Assembly: GCA_025175895.1 (NCBI GenBank)
Contig: CM046003.1
Location: 29,409,245-29,473,244, forward strand
Reading direction: 5' to 3'
Source of the DNA: Wurfbainia villosa
Lineage: Eukaryota; Streptophyta; Magnoliopsida; Zingiberales; Zingiberaceae
DNA length: 64,000 nt
A model generated the notes under the pieces. That model was not told where the DNA came from. It worked only from the letters and a program-made list of their open reading frames with translations, and ran no database searches. Both the position numbers and the translations under genes were made by a program. This document shows, in pieces, positions 43,170 to 55,203 of the stretch (position 1 is the first letter of the stretch; every line of letters starts with the position of its first letter).

Positions 43170-45072
43170 TGAAGGGTTTTGCTTATCGAGTCCGTTAGGG
43201 GAAACTTCGCTTCCCACTTCACCTCGGTTGCTTGTTCATGGCGATCCCATCGATGTCCCCGGATTAAAAAAAAATTAATCCTAGACAAAAGGGATTGCCC
43301 AAACAACCAAGTCATCGTCGTGCTATTCGTTTAGAGAGGTCACTTGAACAAACTCGTTGTTCAAGCGACCAACCTCTATTCTACGAGTAGCCGCGGAATA
43401 GACGATGTCCTGATCGTCGACTTTTGTATTTATAATCGGGATCCAAGTATTATTTAGCCACAAACAGAATATTACATGCTCATAATTGAAAAACAAAAAC
43501 AAACATGTTACAAAAGAGAGTGAAGAATAGGTATACCTCTCGATCTTCTAATGTATGGCCTTCCTCCTTTCGGATGTCGTGTGGGCGACGATCTACCAAA
43601 AGTTGAAGCTCCTAGATCACAAATCTTCCTTCCATGCTCTTCCAAAGCAAGAGGAAGAATATAAACAAGGTTCTTCTCCTTCCTATAGCCAACCAACAAG
43701 CAACCAAAGGAAACTTTGCCGCCGGCCAAGAAAGAGGAGATGATGATGGAAACCTTCCAAGACACTAAGGGAAAGCCCTAAGTCTTGTTTCCACCACTCA
43801 AGGAGAAGGAGAAGAGAGGTTTGGATGCCGGACAATGGCTGGAAAAGGGCTGGAAAAGCTGCTAGACGTCGGCCACCTTGAAGGAAGAAGAAGAAAGGAA
43901 TTACCTTCCTTATTTGGTGCCGCCACCCTTAAACCCTAGCTTCCAAGCCTTGCCGCCCAAAACCCTAGCTCCTCTTGGATGATTACTCCACGCCAACCCC
44001 TCAAGCTCCTTTTATAGAGTTAGGGATAAGCCTCCTTTTAATCTCTACCATTGGTTCTAGGGATTTAATCTCAACCGTCGGATCTAGAGATTTAATCTCA
44101 ATCGTCGGATCTTAGAGATTTAATCTCTACCTATGGATCTAGAGTTTTGTTTCTATCCATTGGATCTAAGCTTCATGAGGTGTTAATAAGATACATTAGG
44201 GACCATGAGGAGGAGTTGGATCTTGGCCACCCATGGATCAAGCCCACATAAAGTCCGATCCATTAATGATAATCCAATCCAGTAAAGGATTATCATTGAT
44301 CTACCTCACCAACCCCCATAAGTTAATATGGGCTCCATATATTATTTGTACATTTTCTCCCTGTGTTTAAGATCTCGCATGTCCGTTGATTAATTAATTT
44401 ACTGACCATTAATTAATCAACATCTAACTCCATGAGTAGTACCACTCAACCTTTTCATCATGCCGGACCAAGTCCACCTGCAGGGTTTACATGATGAACC
44501 TTATGAACTCCTCAAGGGGACATCATCATCCTAATATATAGGACACAGTTTTCTCCTATAATCAACGACACACCATATAAATAATATCATCTCCCAACTT
44601 ACCAAGCCTATCGATTTAATCTATAAATCTCGCTCATTGGTAAATCAAAGAGATGAATACTAAGTATATGTGCCCATTATTATATCGGGATTAAGAGCAT
44701 GTACTAAATAATTTTTGAGGTCCGATTCGATTATGTAGTCAGCAATAAATCGAATCACCTCTAAGTCGGTCCTGCTCAATACACACAAAGTGCACTAGTG
44801 TGATTCTATGGTAAAGACAAACCAATACCAAATCACACTACAACTATTCCGATGGTTTGTCCAAAGCCATCTCGGTTGTGAGCCTTTACTTATACTTTAC
44901 AAGGAGCCGATAACATGATCTCCCGTGTGACACCACACACCATGTTATCTACAATGTAATGTATTAGACAATATTGCATAACCATAAAAATGCAAACAAT
45001 GATCATGTGATTCTTATTTCAAAAATAAAGATGTTCATACAAAAGGTAGACTTTTCAGTATACATCCCTACA
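43170..45072 (-). repeat. E6 3' LTR
   Basis: Plus-strand ends TGAAGGGTTTTG and ACATCCCTACA. The minus strand has a clear TATA box (44010-44016, CTCTATAAAAGG). About three tandem units of AGATTTAATCTCAACCGTCGG type lie at about 44050-44140. The first 30 bp differ noticeably from the other LTR. Confidence 0.93.
44010..44016 (-). promoter_or_regulatory. TATA box in E6 3' LTR
   Basis: TATAAAA in the context CTCTATAAAAGGAG on the element strand; the same box is in the 5' LTR at 50908-50914. Confidence 0.55.
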
Positions 45073-45090
45073 ATCTACCACTTATACTAA
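45073..45090 (-). other. E6 polypurine tract
   Basis: The minus strand reads AGTATAAGTGGTAGAT before the LTR start TGTAGGGATG; less purine-rich than usual, so likely somewhat mutated. Confidence 0.65.
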
Positions 45091-45105
45091 AAGACTATGC
45101 TGTCC

Positions 45106-45990
45106 TCAAACTGCCATATATCTGATCCCCATTCCCTCCACATGCCTATCAAAAGCTCTCGCTGGAAGGGCCTTAGTGAAAGGATCTGCCAGGTTATCCT
45201 CTGATGCAATCTTGACCACAACAACTTCTCCTCTCTTTACGATTTCTCGTATCAGGTGGTACTTGCGCTCTATGTGTTTACTAGCCTTATGGGCTCGTGG
45301 TTCCTTCGACTTTGCAACTGCACCACTATTATCACAATAAATTGTGATAGTTCTGGGCAAACCAGGAATCACATCCAAGTCCATCAGGAAGTTCCTGAGC
45401 CACACAACTTCTTTGGCCGCCTCAGAGGCTGCCACATACTCAGCTTCCATGGTGGAGTCTGCCACATTTCGCGCTACAATGGCTCCACCTCCCAAAGTAA
45501 ACACAAAACCTGAGGTAGACTTACTGTTATCCCTATTAGATTGGAAGTCGAAATCCGTGTAACCCACAGGGAGTAATTGGTCTGCCCGGTAAACTAGCAT
45601 ATAATCCCTAGTCCTTCTCAGGTACTTTAATATATGCTTTACCGCAGTCCAATGTCCCTGTCCTGGATTACTCTGATATCTGCTGACCATGCCTACGGAA
45701 AAGTAGATATCTGGTCTCGTACAGAGCATCGCATACATGAGGCTTCCTACTGCCGAAGCATAAGGAACCACCTTCATCTCCTCTATCTCCTTAGATGATC
45801 TAGGACACATCTCCTTAGATAAAGGAACTCCATACCTGAAAGGTAGAAAACCCTTCTTGGAGTTCTGCATGCTAAAACGCTCCATAATCGTGTCTATGTA
45901 TGAAGCTTGGGATAAGCACAACATCCTTTTCCTACGATACCTTATAACCTTGATCCCAAGGATGTGTCCCACTTCTCCCAAGTCCTTCAT
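45106..45990 (-). pseudogene. E6 RT end and RNase H
   Basis: From MKDLGEVGHILGIK through the RT thumb to RNase H: VPYASAVGSLMYAMLCTRPD, VGYTDFDFQS, DSTMEAEYVAASEA, TIYCDNSGAVAKSKEPRAHK and DNLADPFTKAL. It reads cleanly to the stop after RYMAV. A TAG just upstream (after WLSK) splits it from the RT and is explained by CAG to TAG. The first conserved Asp of RNase H (YTD) is present. Confidence 0.92.
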
Positions 45991-46722
45991 ATCAAACTAT
46001 TTGGACAACCATACCCTTACGTCCGATAACACCTTGATATTATTGTCAATTAACAAAATGTCATCTATGTATAGTACAAGAAATACCACTACATTTCCGT
46101 CACATCTCTTGTATACACAAGACTCATCCGGACTTTGAATAAATCCATAAGACTGGGTTACCTCATCAAAGTGGATGTTCCAAGACCTCAAATCTTGCTT
46201 CAATCCATAAATGGACTGATTAAGCTTACATACAAGACGCTCTTTGCCTTTAGCAATGAATCCCTCTGGTTGCTTCATATAGATGTTTTCCTCAAGACTT
46301 CCATTAAGGAAAGCTGTCTTGACATCCATCTGCCACACCTCATAATCCATATGAGTTGCTACGCATAAGAGAATCCGGATAGACTTAAGCATGGCTACCG
46401 ACGAAAAGGTCTCCTCATAATCGATACCCTCTTTCTGAGTATACCCCTTCGCAACAAGCCTCGCTTTGAAGGTCTCAACCTTCCCATCTATTCCTATCTT
46501 TCTCTTGTAGATCCACTTGCATCCAATGGTTTTTACACCATCGGGTGGTTCTACTAGCTCCCAGACCTGATTTGAATCCATAGATTCAATCTCAGCATTC
46601 ATTGCACTTTGCCAAAATACTGCATCTTTATCTTGGATTGCCTCGTCATATGTCCAGGGATCAGGTTCATGTTCACTAGGAACCAAATCAGAAGATTCTC
46701 CCAAGAACATGAATCTATCAGG
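45991..46722 (-). pseudogene. E6 reverse transcriptase
   Basis: Encodes WELVEPPDGVKTIGCKWIYK, ARLVAKGYTQKEGIDYEETF, QMDVKTAFLNGSLEENIYM, SIYGLKQDLRSWN and the catalytic block LVLYIDDILLIDNN (a YIDD form of the YxDD motif). Catalytic aspartates are intact. Bounded by TAG codons at both ends (near 46720 and 45994), both explained by CAG to TAG. Confidence 0.92.
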
Positions 46723-47292
46723 CTATCTCACAACCCTCCCACTACAACGAGGAATCACCTGTGTATCCTCTGTGACACGCGGTGCAATGACATGTGGTAT
46801 ATCCTCTTGTACCGGTGGTACTAAAGAAGTGACTTCCCCTTTTAATTCCTTCAGAACAATTTTACTTTTGGGCTTGTGGCTCATCACATAGTCTTCCTCT
46901 AGAAATCTGGCATTCGTGCTAACGATCACCCTCTGATCTCTAGGACTATAAAATAAACCACCCTTCGTTCCTCTAGGATTGCCAATGAACATGCGTACTT
47001 CTGTACGAGGTTCCAACTTACTAGCATCTGCCTTCAGCACATGTGCTGGACTCCCCCATATCCGAATATGTCTTAGACTATGCTTTCGCCCAGTCCACAA
47101 CTCTATGGGAGTAGAAGGCACTGATTTAGATGGAACCAAGTTCAGAATGTACATTGCCGTATCTAGAGCATATCCCCAGAACGAATCTGGCAATTCAGAA
47201 TAACTCATCATCGATCTAACCATCTCCATAAGAGTCATATTCCTTCGCTCTGCTACACCATTCTGCCGGGGTGTGCCAGGTGCAGTCAATTG
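46723..47292 (-). pseudogene. E6 integrase C-terminal half
   Basis: Starts QLTAPGTPRQNGVAERRNMT, which contains the catalytic Glu of the integrase core, followed by SFWGYALDTAMYILN and the linker to RT. A TAA after EAGI (near 47295) separates it from the first half; CAA to TAA explains it. Confidence 0.9.
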
Positions 47293-47295
47293 GGA

Positions 47296-48486
47296 TTAAA
47301 TCCCAGCCTCTGATAGGTAATTCCTAAACTCTCCCAAGAGGTACTCGCCACCACGATCAGATCGTAGTATCTTGATACTTTTACCTTGACGTTTCTCCAC
47401 ATCAGCCTTAAATTCTTTGAACTTGTCAAAGCATTCAGACTTGTAGCACATTAGGTAAATGTATCCATATCTTGAGTAATCGTCTATATAAGAGACGAAA
47501 TACTTGAAACCACCTCTAGCCTGGATAGATATAGGACCACACAAATCAGAATGAACCAATTCTAACACATCTTTGACTCTATACCCCTTGGCCTTAAAAG
47601 GCCTCTTGGTCATTTTACCCTCCAAGCAAGATTCACAGGTTGGGAAATCTTCCACCACTAATGAACCCAGAGGTCCATCAGCTATCAACCTTTGAATTCT
47701 GCTTAGGTTAATATGACCAAGCCTAAGATGCCAAAGATATGTTTGGTTCATCTTCGAAGGTTCTTTTCTCTTATTGGAATTAGAAGATGAGTTATTAATT
47801 TCAATTTGCATTGTGGGAGCTTTTGGTTCAAGTGTGTATAAATTTCCTATCAATGCACCCGAACAGATAATGTCCCTATTCCTTCTTATAACAACTCTGT
47901 CATTAAAAGAAATAGAATATCCATCCATAAACAATTTAGAAACCGAAATTAAATTCTTTCTAAATAAGGGTATATAAAGGCAATTCTTAAGAACCAACAC
48001 TTTATTCTTCTCAAAAGATAAATGAATGTCTCCCACTGCAACTGTCGCCACCTTCGTGGCATCGCCCAAGTACACGGTAATCTCCCCTTCAGCCAGTCGT
48101 CTGGTTTCCTGGAACCCCTGCAAAGTATTGCAGACATGATCAGTGGCTCCCGTATCTACACACCAGGTGCCGGTAGATAACACCGCTAAACATGTTTCAA
48201 CGACTAGACCAAAAGATATACCTTTGTTATGCTTGCGGTTGGGGCAGTCCTTCGAGTGTCCAGTCTGCTTACAAGTGAAGCACTTGCCTTTCAGCTTCTT
48301 CACTCCTCCTTGAGTACCTCCCACCGCCTTCGCCCCAATTTGTTTCTTCTTCTTCTTGCCTTTCGTCTTAGAAGTAGAAACCTTTTGGGTCACCATGGCA
48401 TGTGCCTGAGCACTCTGACGAAATAGCCCCTCTGCTGCCTGGAGTTCTGTCAGAAGTTCCGCCAACGAATACAACCTCTTGTTCAT
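47296..48486 (-). pseudogene. E6 gag C-terminus, protease and integrase N-terminal half
   Basis: Basic nucleocapsid with a zinc knuckle CFTCKQTGHSKDC (only three residues before the last Cys; four is normal), protease WCVDTGATDHVC with intact DTG, GAG-pre-integrase, integrase zinc finger (LWHLRLGH, CESCLEGK), catalytic D in VHSDLCGP and D in ILRSDRGGEY. The frame opens after a TAG that replaces a Tyr-like codon (NxN context), the one stop here that needs a transversion. Confidence 0.92.
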
Positions 48487-48489
48487 GTT

Positions 48490-49006
48490 CTAGTTCAGGC
48501 GAAACTGCTCAAAACTCCTAGGTAGAGACTGGAGTATGATATCGACCTGGGTTTCCCCATCGATCTCAGCTCCAAGGACCTCCAACTCATTCAAATGATC
48601 CATCATCTTGAGAACATAATCCCTCATGGGTGTTCCCTCGATCATGGTGGTTGTCATCAAGTTTCTCATGGCTTCTTGCCTCGCAGCTCGATTCTGGTGT
48701 CCAAAAAGCTCTTTGAGATTGAGCATCATGTCATAAGCAGTGGGCATGGCTTGATGCTGATGTTGTAATACATCTGACATAGATGCCAAAATGTAACACC
48801 ATGCCATCTCATCGGCCTTGATCCACTTCTTATAACTCTCTTTCTGTTTTTCCCCAGAATCATCTGCTAGGAGGGCACTCTTCGAGGAGTACATATTTGT
48901 ATTCCTCAGCTGTCAAGACAATGTCTAGATTCCTCTTCCAATCAACATAGTTGGGTCCAGTAAGTTTGTTCTATTTCAGTATCACAGCAAGTGGGTTGAA
49001 AGTCAT
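48490..49006 (-). pseudogene. E6 gag N-terminal part (UBN2 type)
   Basis: The likely start is the ATG at 49006 (MTFNPLAVIL), followed within 12 codons by a TAG, then NKLTGPNYVDWKRNLDIVLT, typical copia Gag. A frameshift near 48875 leads into YKKWIKADEMAWCYILASMS and on to LPRSFEQFRLN. The helical Gag core is otherwise intact. Confidence 0.88.
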
Positions 49007-50055
49007 TTTGAAAGAAAACCTAAGAATCACATAAATAAAAACATTAGATTTCAAAAAATTATTGATTCCTCAAACAATAAAATTTTAAAATGAACCAACA
49101 CCTCAAAACACCGAGAATATCGTATGCTACGATAGTGTGGACGTATACGAATTCTACATTTGTAAGAGGAGGTTTTACCCATTAATTTTACTATCTTGTC
49201 AACCTAACTTTTTGACAAGTAAAATTAATAGTTGGTTCCTCTTTGGCCCTACAAATAAAAGTAGTGACTCCGATGGGGAGGATACTCATATTTGTATCTA
49301 AGTGTTCACCATTACTCGGTACTAAGTTAATTATCTCGGGTTATGTGCCTTCCGATGGGGAAGTACACACGCTCCTTAATAATTCCCTATAACCATATTT
49401 GACCTTGTGATCCACAAATAAACTTATCCGATGGGGAGGAAGGCACTCAGAGCCGACGCGCAAGTTTGTTTGCATCACATGTCAAATTGTAATGGAGGCC
49501 GTGGAAATTTATAAAAATATCCCTCTCCCACTTAGTAATTTGAAATTGAAGAATTTTCCTAGCCTACGACATGCATATCAAACAAAAAGCAATAAATATG
49601 AAAAATAAATTATTTTCCAACTATTATGACTTTTGTCTTCAATATGTCTCTCGTCGCATCGCCTTCTCGTCCGCTCCTCCTATGCCATGTACGAGCCTTC
49701 CGGAGATCCGAGCCAAGACTAAAATCTATTTTAATTTACATCCATCGATCCTATACTCCATGAGGGAGTGTACATGAAATCTAGATCGAAATAAACTAAA
49801 ATAAAAAGAGTGGCTAAACAATGCCGTATCTAATTTACAAAAAATCAAATACTAGTCTCGTCAACCCCGAGGATTCAACAAAATATACTATTACACACAT
49901 ACAATCACATACACACATATGACCATAATAGTCAGATCTTATGCATGCAACCAAAGAATTAAACTACGCATATCCTACTATTATCCGGAACATATAATAT
50001 ATGAAAAATGCATAAGAGTAACCGAATCCTTAAACACACAAAACCGAAAACCTTA
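49007..50055 (-). other. E6 leader between PBS and gag
   Basis: About 1 kb of AT-rich noncoding sequence. It holds four short blocks containing CCGATGGGGA (about 49270, 49354, 49430), suggesting an old tandem repeat. I see no gene in it. Confidence 0.6.
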
Positions 50056-50067
50056 GCTCTGATACCA
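50056..50067 (-). other. E6 primer binding site
   Basis: The minus strand reads TGGTATCAGAGC, a perfect initiator tRNA-Met complement, two bases from the LTR. Confidence 0.92.
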
Positions 50068-50069
50068 AT

Positions 50070-51971
50070 TGAAGGGTTGGTTTCATTGATTCGTGAGGGG
50101 AAACTTCGCTTCCCACTTCACCTCGGTCGCTTGTTAATGGCGATCCCATCGATGTCCCCGGATTAAAAAAATTTAATCCTAGACAAAAGGGATTGCCCAA
50201 ACAACCAAGTCATCGTCGTTCTATTCGTTTAGAGAGGTCACTTGAACAAACTTGTTGTTCAAGCGACCAACCTCTATTCTACGAGTAGCTGCGGAATAGA
50301 CGATGTCCGGATCGCCGGCTTTCATGTTTATGTTCGGGATCCAAGTAATATTTAGCCACAAACAGAATATATCATGCTCATAATTGAAAAACAAAAACAA
50401 ACATGTTACATAAGAGAATAGAGAATCGATATACCTCTCGATCTTCTAATGTATGACCTTCCTCCTTTTGGACGTCGTGTGGGCGACGATCTACCAAAAG
50501 TTGAAGCTCCTAGATCGCCAATCTTCCTTCCTTGCTCATTCCGAGCAAGAGGAAGAATAGAAACAAAGCTCCTTTTCTTCTTTCAACCAACCACCAACAT
50601 CCAATGTTGGAGCTTGCCGCCGGCCAAGAAGGAAGAGGAGATTAGGGTGGAAACCGGCCAAGACACCAAGGGAAAGCCCTAAATCTTGTTTCCACCAGAC
50701 AAGGAGAAGGAGAAGAGGGAGTTTGGACACCGGCCAAGGGCTGGAAGGGCTTCAATGGGCGCCGACAAGCTTGAGGAAGAAGAAAATAAGGAAGTTGTTT
50801 CCTTATTTGGTGCCGCCAATGCTCCAAACCCTAACCCTTGCTTCTTGCCGCCAAACTCCAAAAACCCTAGCTTCTCTAATTATTCTCCACGCCAACTCTA
50901 AGCCTCCTTTTATAGAGTTTAGGGATAAGCCTTGTTTTAATCTCCACCATTGGTTCTAGGGATTTAATCTCAACCGTCGGATCTAGAGATTTAATCTCAA
51001 CCGTCGGATCTTAGAGATTTAATCTCTACCTTTGGATCTAGAGTTTTGTTTCTATCCATTGGATCTAAGCTTCATGAGGTGTTAATAGGCTACAATAGGG
51101 ACCATGAGGAGGAGTTGGATCTTGGCCACCCATGGATCAAGCCCACATAAAGTCCGATCCATTAATGATAATCCAATCCACTAAAGGATTATCATTGATC
51201 TACCTCACCAACCCCCATAAGATAATATGAGCTCTATATATTATATGTACATTTTCTCCCCGTGTTTAAGATCTCGAATGTCCGTCGATTAATTAATTTA
51301 CTCACCATTAATTAATCAACATCTAACTCCATGAGTAGTACCACTCAACCTTTTCATCATGTAAGACCATGTCCACCTGTAGGGTTTACATGATGAACCT
51401 TATGAGCTCGTCAAGGGGACATCATCATCCTAATATATAAGACACGGTTTCCTCCTATAATCAACGGCACACCATATAAATAATATCATCTCCCAACTTA
51501 CTGAGCCTATTGATTTAGTTTATAAATCTCGCCCATTGATAAATCAAAGAGATGAATACTAAGTATATGTGCCCGTTATTATATCGGGATTAAGAGTATG
51601 TACAATATAATATCTGAGGTCTGATTCGATTATGTAGTCAGCAATAAATCGAATCACCTCTAAGTCGATCCTGCTCAATACACACAAAGTGCACTAGTGT
51701 GATTCTATGGTCAAGACAAACCAATCCCAAATCACACTACAACCATTCCAATGGTTTGTCCAAAGCCATCTCGGTTGTGAGCCTTTACTTATACCTTACA
51801 AGGAACCGATAACATGATCTCCCGTGTGACACCACACACCATATTATCTACAATGTAATGTATTAGACAATATGCATAGCCATAAAAATATGCAAACAAT
51901 GATCATGTGATTATTATTTCAAAATAAAGATGTTCATACAAAAGGTAGACTTTTCAGTATACATCCCAACA
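50070..51971 (-). repeat. E6 5' LTR
   Basis: Plus-strand ends TGAAGGGTTGG and ACATCCCAACA. TATA box on the minus strand at 50908-50914 with a purine-rich leader after it, and the same AGATTTAATCTC tandem units (about 50950-51040). Confidence 0.93.
50908..50914 (-). promoter_or_regulatory. TATA box in E6 5' LTR
   Basis: TATAAAA in the context CTCTATAAAAGGAGGC on the element strand, about 1.06 kb from the LTR start; likely the E6 promoter. Confidence 0.55.
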
Positions 51972-52290
51972 GAAGGGATGGACAACTGGCAGGAAGTCCA
52001 ACTGGGTCAGGAGGACCAGACAGTTGACAGGAAGTCCTGGTGGATTAAGGATCCAACATCAAGCAGAGGATGTCCTTCGAGGATGGATAGGCTTGAGGGG
52101 GGGGGTCAATGTGGTCCTTCGTTTGAGGGGGGGATTGTTGGAGTATTGAGAATACAATCAAAGTCCCACATTGGTAAGACATGGAAAAGATCATGTGCTT
52201 ATAAGATGAAAATATATCTCCATTGGTATGAGACCTTTTGGATAAAGCCCAAAAACAAAACCATAAGAGCTTAGGCCCTTAGCATTTTGC
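51972..52290 (+). repeat. Copia-type fragment: PPT and start of an unrelated LTR
   Basis: No coding domain. Two G-rich tracts (GAGGGGGGGGG near 52095 and TTTGAGGGGGGGAT at 52122-52135) resemble PPTs; the second is followed by TGTTGGAGTATTGAG and AAAGTCCCACATTGG, as a plus-oriented LTR start. The LTR breaks off near 52290 where an RT fragment begins. The 160 bp before the tracts are of unknown origin. Confidence 0.55.
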
Positions 52291-52752
52291 ATTCCAAATC
52301 TATTAATTAATTCCTTAGTATTTATGTTGATATAGGTAAATTTCTTCCTTAGTTTGTTTAATTTGCAAGCCTAGAAAAAATGTTAATTCTCCTACTAAGT
52401 TCATTTCAAATTCACTTTCCATTAGCGAAATGAACTCATTTAATAAGATTGAGTTGGTTGTTCCAAATATTATATCGTCTACATAAATTTGGGTAATAAA
52501 TATTTCTTTGCCTACAGATTTTACAAAGAGGTTTGGGTCGACTAGGCCTTGGCTAAACCCTTTAGACTTGAGATAAATAGAAAGTCTTTCATACCAAGCT
52601 CTAGGAGCTTGTTTTAGTCCATATAAGGCTTTCTTAAGTTTAAAAACTTGGTCAGGTTTATCTAAGCTTTCGAATCCTGAGGGTTAGCTAACATAGACTT
52701 CTTCCTTAATAATTCCATTTAAGAATGCTAACTTCACATCCATTTGAAATAG
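52291..52752 (-). pseudogene. SIRE-type copia RT fragment
   Basis: On the minus strand from 52752 downward it reads FQMDVKLAFLNG, a TAA (CAA to TAA), then KKALYGLKQAPRAWYE, the catalytic IYVDDIIFG and a thumb start (FFLGLQIKQ), breaking off at a TAA near 52300. The style (ALYGLKQAPRAWYERL, YVDDIIFG) is that of SIRE/Maximus elements, the lineage of E2, which lacks pol. Both ends are abrupt. Confidence 0.88.
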
Positions 52753-53690
52753 TGGTGACTTTTTGACCACTTATTCTACTATAGTGGATTGTAGAGCAAG
52801 AGTAGTGACTTTTCGACCACCGGATCAACCAGCCTGGAAATTTGTTGTCACTAGAGATGATGGGCTATCCATTATATCTGCATTACAGGCTCAGAAGTTA
52901 TTGGCCCAAGGTTGTCAGGGTTATTTACTATCATTAGTCAAAGTTGAGAACGAAGGAATACCACCCCTCTCTAATGTGCGGATAGTCCGAGAGTATATGG
53001 AAGTGTTTCCAGATGAACTTTCAGGCTTACCACTACCTAGGCAAGTGGAATTTGTGATAGAGGTGATTCCAGGAACCGTGCCGGTATCGAAACCTCCTTA
53101 TCGGATGGCACCAAAGGAGCTAAATGAACTTAAAGTCCAACTGCAGGAGTTGTTGGATAATGGATTTATTCGCCCTAATATTTTGCCATGGGGAGCTCTA
53201 GTACTGTTTGTTAAGAAGAAAGATGAATCATTACGATTATGTATTGACTATCGGCAACTGAATGCAGTCACAGTTAAGAACAAATATCCACTACCGAGGA
53301 TAGAGAATTTGTTTAATCAGCTCAAGAATAGATGTGTGTATTCTAAAATTGATCTGCGCTCAGGATATCATCAGCTTCGAATAAGAGATGAGGATGCACA
53401 GAAAATAGCATTCCACACTTGTTATGAGCATTACGAGTTTCTGGTGATGCCTTTTGGTCTCACGAATGCTCCAGTTGCATTTATGGACTTGATGAACCGG
53501 GTATTCTTGAAGTATATAGCTCAGTTTATGATAGTATTCATTGATGATATATTGATATATTCTCGATCTGAGGAGGAGCATGAACATCATCTGCGGATAG
53601 TGTTGGAGAAGTTGTGACGGGAGAAGCTGTATGCCAAGTTTAGTAAGTGTGCATTCTGGTTATCCTCAGTGGGTTTTCTTGGACACGTGG
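52753..53690 (+). pseudogene. Gypsy protease-end and RT fragment
   Basis: Plus strand. Protease end (TTYSTIVDCRARVVTF), linker and RT blocks GALVLFVKKKDE, LCIDYRQLNAV, SKIDLRSGYHQLRI, LVMPFGLTNAP and the catalytic FIDDILIYS. A TGA at 53615-53617 (CGA to TGA) is followed in frame by LYAKFSKCAFWL and GFLGHV, where E7 interrupts it at 53691. Its 5' end is fused directly to the SIRE fragment. RT residues are intact but the gene is truncated on both sides. Confidence 0.92.
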
Positions 53691-54084
53691 TGTCACGCCC
53701 CGAGAGTATGCCGAGTCGAAAAACAAACGGACAACATCTCCCCTGTACATGGCAGCATATCCTGTTTATACAAGCCTTTCGGCCACAACAACAATAACAT
53801 ATACAAATGTAAACATAACAACATAACAAAACACAGCGGAACTAACACAACTATGCTACAAACCACACACCATGCATACCAGTATGACTAACACCAAATT
53901 AAGAAAACGCCGTAACAAAACCAAAAAGAATGGTACAACAACAGCAGTGTCCAACACTACAAATCATCATATAAAACTAAATCCATAACGAAACACCTAC
54001 GATAAACCAAAAAGCTCGGACCCATAGAGTTGAGATGAGACGATGCTAGCCAGCGATGCTCCAAGCCGTCGCGAAGACTTCTAC

Positions 54085-54285
54085 CTGTTACTTGGGTGAT
54101 AGAAAAACCTAGGGTCTGTGGTGGTGAGTATAACTCAGCGGTAATATAAGAGAACATGTATATATCAAATATCACATGTAATTCAACAATATAACCTACA
54201 GATACATCAGGTATACACCAGTATAGTATATAAATACATGCATATACTCCATAAACAAAATGAACAGCGTAAAGTGCAGACATAC
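54085..54285 (-). other. Intron-like segment in E7 3' LTR
   Basis: On the minus strand it starts CTTTCAG|GTATGTC and ends CAAGTAACAG|GTAG, about 201 nt, with CCGCTGAGTT inside. The position matches intron-like segments in E3 (19400-19558) and E5a (39768-39991). Motif and conservation evidence only. Confidence 0.4.
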
Positions 54286-55058
54286 CTGAAAGTTTGCTAC
54301 GCTACAAATATCCAACCTGAGCATATATCCACAATATATAACAAGAAATCTGGTCTAACTCATACTACACCAGAAATACTGGTCAAAGATATGCAATAGT
54401 CCGACGAACTCATACACAGATATCCCACACACTATCATATAACAAATGCAGTGGCATGTATGATTATGTACAAACAAATGCAGCAAGCATAGTACAAACA
54501 AATGTAACTTCACAATAAGCATACATATAGACTGCATCTATATACTAATCACAACCATCTATATATATATATATATACATATATATACAATATATAATAC
54601 GCCATAAGACATGACAATGCAGGATGCATGGTCATGTCGGCTCACCCTAAAGCTACCATGACCCCAGTGTGGCCTCGGTGGCTCGACATGACAACTGTCC
54701 CAACTCAACACCAACTACTACTCTCGAGTGGCCGAGTGGGCAGTATGATCGAGTATCATATAAACGTAAAGAGCAAGCTACCCGATGGGGGTCCTTGCTG
54801 TTGGCCACTATGACAGTCACTATCCATGAGTGGTCGAGTGCCACACACGCAAGACAACGACATGCAAATCCAACTATCACCGTCTATAGTAGTAAAGTGC
54901 GGCACAACAAATGCTCTGCCCTCACATCGGGTACTCCTCCTATGAGTAACCGTGGAGGCAGGATGACTGACGACTCTCTCAACCACAAGGGACACCTAAT
55001 CGCCAGCATACATGTAAATGGTATGAATGCATAGTCACACATACAGATGTCCACCACA

Positions 55059-55203
55059 GACTCTATTCTACAGAGAGTCATACCAATCTGATCAACACAC
55101 TCTCTATCTTGCAGAGAGTCATACTCAACTGATCATAACACTCTCTATTCTGTAGAGAGTCATACCAATCTGATCAATGCACTCTCTATCCTACAGAGAG
55201 TCG
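55059..55203. repeat. Tandem stem-loop minisatellite in E7 3' LTR (4 units)
   Basis: Four units of about 40 bp, each with ACTCTCTA-N5-TAGAGAGT or a close variant, separated by ATACCAATCTGATCA-like spacers. The first unit has lost four bases. Confidence 0.85.

Larger units (their letters stand above)
43170..51971 (-). mobile_element. E6: nearly complete Ty1/copia element, minus strand
   Basis: Right to left: 5' LTR 50070-51971, PBS, 1-kb leader, gag, protease/integrase, RT, RNase H, PPT and 3' LTR 43170-45072. Domain order is copia. LTRs are about 1.90 kb each and closely similar. The flanking pentamers (CGTGC left, GAAGG right) do not match, so no target-site duplication is seen. Five in-frame stops and one gag frameshift separate otherwise intact domains. 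Copia lineage not assigned with confidence (Tork/Angela-like). Confidence 0.94.

Noticed and set aside
42876..43278. Open frames on both strands with mixed composition near the E6 left edge
   Set aside because: They run from the E5b LTR into the E6 LTR; chimeric and unsupported.
55059..55203. Regularly spaced repeats that could suggest a CRISPR array
   Set aside because: Spacers are near-identical, units sit in an LTR of a plant element and there are no cas genes; it is a minisatellite.
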